Shown here: one piece after another, positions 57,774 through 64,000 of the stretch
How positions within the stretch are numbered: the first letter of the stretch is position 1
Layout: each line of letters opens with the position of its first letter
Assembly (NCBI GenBank): GCA_041287495.1
Contig: JBEULE010000016.1
Coordinates: 1-64,000, forward strand
Direction of reading: 5' to 3'
Source of the DNA: JAOABC01 sp041287495
GTDB lineage: Bacteria > Aquificota > Aquificia > Aquificales > Hydrogenothermaceae
Length of the DNA: 64,000 nt
Program-made: the position numbers and the translations under genes
Notes under the pieces: generated by a model
What the model was told of the DNA's origin: nothing
What the model saw: only the letters and a program-made list of their open reading frames with translations
Databases searched by the model: none

Positions 57774-59742
57774 TATTTACATCTATTGATATCTTTGCTT
57801 TTTGGCTAAAAGTTTCATAAAGTTTTTTTAACACATCTTTTTTATCTGTGTTAAGGATAACTTTAAAGTATTTACCTGAATATATTTGAAAAACAATTTC
57901 TTCGTTGGAAAAATTCTCAATTAAGAACTGTTTTAAGCTTTGAGAGTAATCTTTTCTCTTGAAGAAGGCTTCTACTTTTGTAAGTTTTACAGCTGGTGGA
58001 TATTTATATTTTCTTCTAAATTCAATTTCATATCTATATATATCCTCAATATGTCCTTTACCTTGTAAAATCTGAAACACTGGTTCTTTATCATCTATAT
58101 TAGAAAATAGTATATATCTATCTTTTACATAAAAAGCAGGTATAAAAACTGCCCTATAAAACTTTTCATTTGCTCTGTAATCTTCAACTGTCTTGAGAAA
58201 ATCCGGATAAAGATTAACAACTACATCAAATTTTTTAAGGATAAACTTTGATTCTAATGTAGATATAACTTTAACTGGAGTGTCTATATCATCTTCCAAT
58301 AGAGATACATTAACCGACAACCTTTTCTCTAACTCTTCCAAAACTCTATAACTTCCAAAACCTTCTTCTTTTAAGATATTATCACAGTCAGGACATCTTT
58401 TTGAGTAAGGAATGACTTTATTACACTCTGGACATTTTAATACCTTCCTACCTTTTTTAACAACAACCTTAAGTGGTACCTGACATCTATCACATAACCA
58501 CTCAAACCCACATCTCTTACAGTGAACAAAAGAAGCCAAATAAGATTTATTTACTACTATCAGACTACTTTCGTAATTTTTAACTATACTTATCAGTTTT
58601 TCAATTGATTTTCTTAATCCTTTAAAAGGATAGATTTCTAATTTAAACTTTGGAATATCTGCTTTCTTGATTATTTTAGCTTTCTTAGAATTTAACAGTA
58701 TAAAATTTTCTAAGGAAGATAAAGTATCTGCAAATACTACCGGAATATTTTTATACTTATGTATAAGATAAGACACTCTCTTTACATCAAACTTTGGTGT
58801 CTGTAAAGATTTATAACTTTCAGAACTTTCATACTCAACAATTAGTAAAGATAAATTTTTTATCGGAAGAAGTAAAGAAGATAAAGTGCCTATAACTATA
58901 CATGGTTTTTCTCTTATACTTTGGAATATCTTAAACTGTTTATTTTCAGAAATTCCATCATTATAGATATAAACATCTTTAAAGTATTTTGATATGTAGT
59001 CATAAAATTTAACTCCTGCATGTATCGAAGGGAAAACTATCAACACACTTTTTGAGTTTTTAATATATTCGTAAAAAAGTTTCAGATAGTATTTAACTCT
59101 TAAATCAAACGACAGATTAGACAAAATATATAATCTATTATCTAATTCTTTTTCTTTTTCTGATAAAAACATCTCTACTTTTTGGTTTGGATTCTTAACT
59201 GCTGTTTTTATACTTACATCAATTGGCACTAAAATACCTTTTTTTATCAAAGATAAAATAGTTTGCTTTTTAATTGAATACTCTAAAATCTCTTTGTAAG
59301 AAAGTTCTGACTTTTTATTGAAAAGTTCAATTAATCTCTTCTGTGTATCTGTAAGTTTAACAGCTTCCAAATTTTCATGATTTAAAGTAAAAACTTTTCC
59401 TACGATATCATCTATAAATTTACCTTTAAGTTTATTAGGCAGAAAATAGTAAGCTGTTATTCCTATAGGTGATATATAGTATTCGGATATACTTTTAATT
59501 ATCTTTATACCTTGATTATCAAAAACCTGAAAGTCATCTATCTCTATAACATCTTTTATTTGGCTTTCATCTAAATAATCTGGTTTTGATGGAGAAACAT
59601 CAACAACTATACCATAGTATTTAAGCATATTTAAGGGAACTAAAACCCTTCTTCCTATAACAGAATCAGGATTAATATCTAAGTCAAGTTTATAAATAAA
59701 AGTTTGGTAAAGACTTATAGGTAGAGCAACATCAACATACAA
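57760..59742 (-). CDS. priA: PriA-like primosomal protein with degenerate helicase motifs
   Basis: This 660-residue protein keeps the PriA N-terminal DNA-binding start (VDVALPISLYQTFIYKLD ... IGRRVLVPLN), the winged-helix region and the eight zinc cysteines (408, 411, 417, 420, 437, 440, 450, 453 in CKRCGFEWLCDRC, CPEC, CPDC). The ATPase motifs have decayed: Walker A (usually GVTGSGKT) is replaced by ILSNLSFDLR near 206-215, DEEH by EYES (303-306), GSATPS by ADTLSS, and GTQM-x-KG-x-DF by VISTLESKFILKKFD. It should bind stalled forks and load DnaB without unwinding. Deinococcus PriA is a known parallel. It is adjacent to hslV. Confidence 0.85.
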   Translation of the reverse strand: MYVDVALPISLYQTFIYKLDLDINPDSVIGRRVLVPLNMLKYYGIVVDVSPSKPDYLDESQIKDVIEIDDFQVFDNQGIKIIKSISEYYISPIGITAYYFLPNKLKGKFIDDIVGKVFTLNHENLEAVKLTDTQKRLIELFNKKSELSYKEILEYSIKKQTILSLIKKGILVPIDVSIKTAVKNPNQKVEMFLSEKEKELDNRLYILSNLSFDLRVKYYLKLFYEYIKNSKSVLIVFPSIHAGVKFYDYISKYFKDVYIYNDGISENKQFKIFQSIREKPCIVIGTLSSLLLPIKNLSLLIVEYESSESYKSLQTPKFDVKRVSYLIHKYKNIPVVFADTLSSLENFILLNSKKAKIIKKADIPKFKLEIYPFKGLRKSIEKLISIVKNYESSLIVVNKSYLASFVHCKRCGFEWLCDRCQVPLKVVVKKGRKVLKCPECNKVIPYSKRCPDCDNILKEEGFGSYRVLEELEKRLSVNVSLLEDDIDTPVKVISTLESKFILKKFDVVVNLYPDFLKTVEDYRANEKFYRAVFIPAFYVKDRYILFSNIDDKEPVFQILQGKGHIEDIYRYEIEFRRKYKYPPAVKLTKVEAFFKRKDYSQSLKQFLIENFSNEEIVFQIYSGKYFKVILNTDKKDVLKKLYETFSQKAKISIDVNTKDI

Positions 59743-59745
59743 TAT

Positions 59746-60282
59746 CTAATCCGATACCTCTTCTATGGTAAAATTCTGATTTGTGTAAATGCATATCTCA
59801 CCGGCTATTTTAAGGGATTCTTCAACAATCTTCCTTGCATCTAAATCCGTATTTCTGTATAAAGCCAAAGCTGCAGACCTTGCGTAATCACCTCCAGACC
59901 CAATAGCTAACACTGGTTCATCTGGCTCTATAACATCTCCATTTCCGGAAATCAAAAACATAGAATCCTTATCTGCTGCAACAAGTATAGCTTCCAATCT
60001 TCTTAAATATTTATCCATTCTCCAATCTTTTGCAAGTTCAACAGCAGACCTAAGAAGATTACCTCTATGTTTACTTAATTTTTCTTCTAATCTTTCCAAA
60101 AGAGAGAGTCCATCTGCAGCACTTCCTGCAAATCCTACGACAATCTTGCCATCATTTAACTTTCTTATTTTCTTTGCAGTATGTTTAACAACGGAGGAAC
60201 CTAAGGTAACCTGACCGTCTCCTCCTATAACAGTTTTTCCATATCTTCTAACTATAAGGATGGTTGTACTTCTACTTTTCAT
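59746..60282 (-). CDS. hslV: HslV, proteolytic subunit of the HslUV ATP-dependent protease
   Basis: This 178-residue protein has the pro-sequence MKSRS before the catalytic threonine (T6 in STTILIVRR) and GGDGQVTLGSSVVKHTAKKIR, VGFAGSAADGLSLLERLEEK and IGSGGDYARSAALALY. It forms a two-ring dodecamer that degrades unfolded proteins fed by HslU, whose gene is not in the window. It starts inside the end of the NlpC/P60 gene (eleven-base overlap) and precedes priA by three bases. Confidence 0.94.
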   Translation of the reverse strand: MKSRSTTILIVRRYGKTVIGGDGQVTLGSSVVKHTAKKIRKLNDGKIVVGFAGSAADGLSLLERLEEKLSKHRGNLLRSAVELAKDWRMDKYLRRLEAILVAADKDSMFLISGNGDVIEPDEPVLAIGSGGDYARSAALALYRNTDLDARKIVEESLKIAGEICIYTNQNFTIEEVSD

Positions 60283-61051
60283 TCTTCTCCTTTAAAAGTT
60301 TTGCTATTGGATCGTTATCATAATTATATGACTCTCTCTTAATCTTAGATGTAGGTTGATTTTCTACTTTTATAGCATTATCTTCCATATATTCCTCAAC
60401 ATCTTTAACAGCTTCTATACTATCTAAGTTAGAAGGTATCCTTTTTGCAAACAAGAATCTTCTCTGATAGTATTCCTGATTTATTGAAGTAACCTCTACT
60501 CTATTACCTCTGGAAGAAGCATGAATCATTTTACCATCTCCAATGTATATACCTACATGGGAAGGGAATCTTGCATAAGTTGCAAAAAATAGAAGGTCTC
60601 CCGGCTTTAGATCCTCTTTTTTCACAAAAAAGCCATATCTTGCTTGTTCTCTTGCAGTTCTTGGCATCTTGTATCCTGCAAGTTCAAAAACATGCTGGAC
60701 AAAAGATGAACAATCTATACCGTTTATGTTATCTCCACCAAATCTGTATTTTGTTCCAAGCAGCCCGACAGCATACTTATATATCTCCATATTAGGTTCT
60801 ATATTTTTATTATAAACTATGGAACCATAAGAGTATGAAACCTTACTTATACTGTATTTAGAACTTTTGGATATATGCTTCTTTTTGGAACTTTTAGATG
60901 CTTTTTCAGATTTAGATACAACCGAATGTCTTGAATGTTTTGAATGTTTTGAATGTTTTGAAGTAGTTTTATGTTTAGCCTCCGCTATTGAGGGAGCAAA
61001 TATAATCGACAGAGAAATAATAGCAGCTCCTATTTTTGCAAACACCTTCAT
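60272..61051 (-). CDS. Exported NlpC/P60 peptidoglycan hydrolase
   Basis: This 259-residue protein has a signal peptide (about 1-25, ending IAEA), a basic low-complexity linker (SKHSKHSKHSRHS followed by a Ser/Lys stretch, about 26-70), and an NlpC/P60 domain (about 86-190) with C114 in GIDCSSFV, H165 in FPSHVGIYIG and H177 in MIHASSRG. It should cut within peptidoglycan stem peptides. The last 55 residues are acidic and unassigned. The linker is encoded by a tandem 9-base repeat. A strong promoter precedes it at 61086-61114. Confidence 0.9.
   Translation of the reverse strand: MKVFAKIGAAIISLSIIFAPSIAEAKHKTTSKHSKHSKHSRHSVVSKSEKASKSSKKKHISKSSKYSISKVSYSYGSIVYNKNIEPNMEIYKYAVGLLGTKYRFGGDNINGIDCSSFVQHVFELAGYKMPRTAREQARYGFFVKKEDLKPGDLLFFATYARFPSHVGIYIGDGKMIHASSRGNRVEVTSINQEYYQRRFLFAKRIPSNLDSIEAVKDVEEYMEDNAIKVENQPTSKIKRESYNYDNDPIAKLLKEKNEK
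60924..60959. repeat. Four tandem copies of a 9-base unit encoding Lys-His-Ser
   Basis: GAATGTTTT occurs four times head to tail (first copy has C at position 7). On the coding strand the unit reads AAAACATTC and encodes the KHS/SKH repeats in the NlpC/P60 linker. Copy number can vary by slippage without changing frame, since the unit is a multiple of three. Confidence 0.8.
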
Positions 61052-61085
61052 GGATTATCCCCCTATTCCTTTTTAACTGTCAAAA

Positions 61086-61114
61086 ATTATAACAGTTATT
61101 TTTCGGCATGTAAA
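61086..61114 (-). promoter_or_regulatory. Promoter of the NlpC/P60-hslV-priA genes
   Basis: On the minus strand TTTACA (61109-61114, five of six) and a perfect TATAAT (61086-61091) are 17 bases apart, and the -10 is extended (TGTTATAAT). The start codon is 35 bases downstream. Confidence 0.65.
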
Positions 61115-61166
61115 CCTTTTTGATAAAATATCTAATAATTTCATTTTATTAATGTGGTAGTTAAAT

Positions 61167-62009
61167 ATGGAAATATTACCTTTTTACAAAAAGATAAATA
61201 TATTCTCAAAAGCAAGTAAAGAGGCAAAGGCGTTCTCTTTAAAACTAAAAGAGTGGCTAAATTTACATAAAATAGAATCAGAAGTTATTGAAAATCTTGC
61301 TGACCTTGAAAAAGAAGAAAATGTAAAAGATTTAGATATGATTATTGTAGTTGGTGGAGATGGTTCGGTATTAATAACAGCAAGGAGAGTAGCCAAGTAT
61401 AAAATCCCTATAATAGGAGTAAATCTTGGAAGGCTTGGTTTTCTTGCAGAAATAAATAAAGAAAATGCTTTTAATCAGTTAAAACTTATTCTCTCAAAAC
61501 CTCTCTGTATATCAAAAAGAATGATGCTTCGGGCAACTCTTTACAGAGATGATAGAGAGATACTTGTTGCAGATGTGTTAAATGATGTTGTTGTTAATAA
61601 GGCTATTCTTGCAAGAATTGTTGATGTTGCAATTTATATAGGAGATAGGTATATAACTACCTATAATGGAGATGGTATAATAATATCGACACCAAATGGC
61701 TCAACAGGATATGCCCTATCTGCTGGAGGACCAATTGTTTATCCTACCATGGAAGTTTTTATAGTTGTGCCAATATGTCCCCATACATTGACAGATAGAC
61801 CTATAATTCTACCTACATTAGAACCTATTACTATAGATATTGTATCTAAGGAGAAAATTGCATGGCTTACACTTGATGGACAAGAAGGAACACAGCTTTT
61901 TTACGGTGATAAAATAGTTATCCAACAGTCACCTTATTACACTTATCTTGTTAGGACACCTTATAAAAATTATTTTGATATACTTAGGGAGAAGTTAAAT
62001 TGGAAGTGA
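61167..62009 (+). CDS. nadK: NAD kinase
   Basis: This 280-residue protein has the diacylglycerol-kinase-like GGDG motif (63-66, VVGGDGSVLIT), NLGRLGFLAEI and the NAD-binding TYNGDGIIISTPNGSTGYAL, followed by SAGGPIVYPT. It phosphorylates NAD to NADP with ATP or polyphosphate. It is shortened at the N-terminus as in many thermophiles. Its 3' end overlaps ispF by ten bases. Confidence 0.94.
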   Translation: MEILPFYKKINIFSKASKEAKAFSLKLKEWLNLHKIESEVIENLADLEKEENVKDLDMIIVVGGDGSVLITARRVAKYKIPIIGVNLGRLGFLAEINKENAFNQLKLILSKPLCISKRMMLRATLYRDDREILVADVLNDVVVNKAILARIVDVAIYIGDRYITTYNGDGIIISTPNGSTGYALSAGGPIVYPTMEVFIVVPICPHTLTDRPIILPTLEPITIDIVSKEKIAWLTLDGQEGTQLFYGDKIVIQQSPYYTYLVRTPYKNYFDILREKLNWK

Positions 62010-62479
62010 GAGTTGGTATAGGATACGATATCCATAGACTTGAAAGAGGTAAAAAACTTGTAATAGGTGGAGTTGAGATTCCTTTTGAAAAAGGTTTTAA
62101 TGCCCATTCTGATGGAGATATACTATTTCACGCTTTAACAGATGCTTTACTTGGAGCAGTCGGATATGGTGATATAGGAGAACTTTTTCCAGACACAGAC
62201 CCTTCGTTTAGAGATATGGATAGTTCTACTTTTTTAAAAAAGGCAAAAGAGATTGTTGATGAGAAAGGTTATAAAATATCAAATATAGATTCTGTTATAA
62301 TAATTGAAAAACCTAAGCTTTTACCTTACAGAGAGAAGATAATAGAGAATACGGCAAAAGTTTTAGGTATAGAAAAAAATAAGATATTTGTAAAAGCTAA
62401 AACCAATGAGAAGTTAGATAGTATAGGTGAAAGCTTAGGAGCAAGTTGTTATGTTACAGTAATTATTTATAAGGAGTGA
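62000..62479 (+). CDS. ispF: 2-C-Methyl-D-erythritol 2,4-cyclodiphosphate synthase
   Basis: This 159-residue protein has metal ligands D10, H12 and H44 (VGIGYDIHRLE, HSDGDILFHALTDALLGA) and the C-terminal KAKTNEKLDSIGESLGAS. It forms the cyclic diphosphate in the MEP isoprenoid pathway. The TTG start lies inside nadK behind GGGAGAAG, giving translational coupling. A 73-residue redox-type protein follows after four bases. Confidence 0.95.
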   Translation: MEVRVGIGYDIHRLERGKKLVIGGVEIPFEKGFNAHSDGDILFHALTDALLGAVGYGDIGELFPDTDPSFRDMDSSTFLKKAKEIVDEKGYKISNIDSVIIIEKPKLLPYREKIIENTAKVLGIEKNKIFVKAKTNEKLDSIGESLGASCYVTVIIYKE

Positions 62480-62483
62480 GAAC

Positions 62484-62705
62484 ATGAAAGATATAGATTT
62501 AAATACAACAGTTGAACAGGTGTTGAGAAAGTACCCATACAGTAGAAGATTCTTTGAGTCTAAAAATATGTACTGTAATGTATGTGCCTGTAAGCCTCAC
62601 GAGAGATTACAAATTGCAGCAATAAATTATGGCCATGACCCTAATCAGTTTTTAGAGGAACTTAAAGAATTTATTAAAAATTATGGAAAGTCTGAGCAAG
62701 ATTAA
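62484..62705 (+). CDS. DUF1858/ScdA N-terminal-type small protein
   Basis: This 73-residue protein matches the short helical DUF1858 pattern: TTVEQVLRKYPYSRRFFESK then a cysteine pair in NMYCNVCACKPHERLQIAA. Similar domains are found alone, at the N-terminus of ScdA/RIC iron-sulfur repair proteins and near hybrid cluster proteins, and are thought to be redox active. Here three cysteines cluster around residue 33. AAGGAGTGAG precedes the ATG. Its end overlaps recG by 23 bases. Confidence 0.7.
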   Translation: MKDIDLNTTVEQVLRKYPYSRRFFESKNMYCNVCACKPHERLQIAAINYGHDPNQFLEELKEFIKNYGKSEQD

Positions 62706-64000
62706 AACTATAATTGAAAAACTTATAAACAGCAGTGATACTTATCTGTCAAGAGTAAAGGGACTTTCGGAACTTCTAAAATCAAATTTAAAAGATGTTA
62801 TTCCGGAAGGTTTATACAGAGATATTGACCATATAGATGATTTACTACCAGCTAAGAAGAGAGATTTTTTAAGGATTATATACAATCATATAAATAAACC
62901 TCTGCAGCAGAAAACCCAAACAAAAACAGCATATTTTACTATAAAAGACCTTGAGAAACTTCAGATAGAGAAATTAACAATAATAGATAAAAATCAGTTA
63001 AAAGCCTTTAAAAAAATACAGATTAAAAATGTTTATGATGCTCTTTACTACTTTCCTATAAAATATGAAGATAGGAGAGTAAAAAACATAGCTAATGTTA
63101 GAGATGGTGAAACCGGAACATTTTTCGCAGAAGTAGAAGATATAAAAAAAATAAATAGAGGAAGACTGAAAACAGAAGTAACTTTAAGACAGGGCAAAAC
63201 AACCTTCTCTGCTTATTTTATGCATGACCAACCTTACCTTTTTGTCTATTTTAGAAAAGGAAAAAAGGTTAAACTTTTTGGTAAGGTTTCTGTTTACAAA
63301 AAGGAGATATCTATGATACATCCGGAGATGTTGGAACCAATAGAAGATTCAATAGACACAGTAGCACCAGTTTACTCTCTCAGAGGAGACAGTAATGTAA
63401 AAACAACATCTCAAACTATAAATCATCTAAGAAGAGCTATGTTTAAACTGGTAGAAAAATTTGCTAATGTGGAAGATTTTTTACCGGAAGATATAAAAAA
63501 GAGAAATAAATTTCCAGATTTATCAGATGCTTTAAAATTTATACATAAACCTTCAGAAGATACAGATATAGATATTCTAAATAACTTCTTAGATATGCAC
63601 CAAAAAAGATTGATATTTGATGAACTTTTTCTTTTAATGTTAGTTCAAAAATATAGACGAGCTTTACTTCAAAAAAATAAGTCATATAAGATTGAGGTAG
63701 AGAGTAATTTTTTAGAGGAGTTTGAGAAAAGTCTTCCTTTTTCTCTTACAAATGCACAAAAGAGAGCTATAAACGAGATACTTTCAGATATGTCAAAAGA
63801 TATACCAATGAATAGAATGTTACAGGGAGATGTTGGAAGTGGAAAAACTTTAGTTGCAACTGCCGTAATGCTTGCCGTAGCAAAGAAATGTTATCAATCT
63901 GCTTTAATGGTACCAACAGAGATACTTGCAAATCAGCATTTTAATAACATAAAAAAAGTTTTATCTAAATTTATACCGGAAGAAAAGATAGCCCTTCTTA
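62683..64000 (+). CDS. recG: ATP-dependent DNA helicase RecG (partial, runs off the window)
   Basis: The first 439 codons are present. A basic N-terminal extension (about 1-90) precedes the wedge/OB domain (about 120-290: QIKNVYDALYYFPIKYEDRR, then MIHPEMLEP and VAPVYSL), then the helicase start with LTNAQKRAINEI and Walker A LQGDVGSGKTLVA (near residue 382). RecG remodels stalled forks and branch-migrates Holliday junctions. Walker A lies some 80 residues later than in E. coli RecG, consistent with the extended form in thermophiles. ATG at 62683 overlaps the DUF1858 gene. A later ATG is possible. Confidence 0.9.
   Translation, partial: MESLSKIKTIIEKLINSSDTYLSRVKGLSELLKSNLKDVIPEGLYRDIDHIDDLLPAKKRDFLRIIYNHINKPLQQKTQTKTAYFTIKDLEKLQIEKLTIIDKNQLKAFKKIQIKNVYDALYYFPIKYEDRRVKNIANVRDGETGTFFAEVEDIKKINRGRLKTEVTLRQGKTTFSAYFMHDQPYLFVYFRKGKKVKLFGKVSVYKKEISMIHPEMLEPIEDSIDTVAPVYSLRGDSNVKTTSQTINHLRRAMFKLVEKFANVEDFLPEDIKKRNKFPDLSDALKFIHKPSEDTDIDILNNFLDMHQKRLIFDELFLLMLVQKYRRALLQKNKSYKIEVESNFLEEFEKSLPFSLTNAQKRAINEILSDMSKDIPMNRMLQGDVGSGKTLVATAVMLAVAKKCYQSALMVPTEILANQHFNNIKKVLSKFIPEEKIALL

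Noticed and set aside
60924..60959. CRISPR-like repeat
   Set aside because: The units are contiguous 9-mers without spacers and encode protein in frame.

Overview
The window looks like an A+T-rich chromosome segment (roughly one third G+C by eye) from a thermophilic, autotrophic member of the Aquificota. Hydrogenothermaceae is most likely, with Sulfurihydrogenibium my first guess and Persephonella the alternative; the genus is inference. Support comes from two five-subunit 2-oxoacid:ferredoxin oxidoreductase sets, a reductive TCA gene run (mdh, fumarase alpha and beta, sucC, sucD), a fumarate reductase type iron-sulfur subunit, a DabA/DabB inorganic-carbon pump, a short RpoS-like sigma factor and a RecG with an N-terminal extension. 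No rRNA, tRNA, CRISPR array, transposase or prophage was recognised.

Layout. 1-3589: envelope polysaccharide genes (deacetylase, glycosyltransferase, MsbA-like exporter). 3581-6281: sigma factor, exported coiled-coil protein, pheA. 6291-11340: a promoter followed by six genes for exported or membrane proteins (lipoprotein, DUF4384-like, glycine-zipper, BON-like plus caspase-like peptidase, four-helix membrane protein, TPR protein), the least explained cluster here. 11344-12870: FliK-like and FlhX-like export genes. 12871-13408: a gap holding the start of a foreign hsdM gene. 13409-24732: dapD, Yip1 protein, then an eleven-gene minus-strand run (ilvB, ilvH, exported unknown, ilvC, lipid synthase, riboflavin reductase, moaD, gmhB, mlaF, thrC, panE), then hisA. 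24729-29085: dacB, pabC, rel.

29117-48502 is the core carbon-fixation region, all on the minus strand. From a consensus-like promoter at 48534-48562 the genes run mdh, fumA, fumB, sucC, sucD, then the E, A, B, G and D subunits of an oxidoreductase. This is the order of the reductive arm from oxaloacetate to 2-oxoglutarate apart from fumarate reductase, so this enzyme is probably 2-oxoglutarate:ferredoxin oxidoreductase. Next comes a carbon-uptake block: a small acidic protein, a CobW-type metal-chaperone GTPase, a protein resembling the glutamate synthase central domain, DabB, a small membrane protein and DabA. A second oxidoreductase set (D, E, A, B, G), probably for pyruvate, follows with its own promoter placed on the dabA stop codon. 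A bicarbonate pump thus sits between two CO2-fixing enzymes, with a likely zinc chaperone for the zinc protein DabA. I regard this as the most interesting system in the window.

48659-64000: an OprC/NosA-like copper TonB receptor under a promoter with a palindrome in its spacer, a TolC-type protein, frdB, perM with an adjacent 32-residue microprotein, nucleotide-sugar and aromatic precursor genes, a HIT protein, hemH, a PriA whose helicase motifs have decayed, hslV, an NlpC/P60 hydrolase, nadK, ispF, a DUF1858-type protein and the first two thirds or so of recG.
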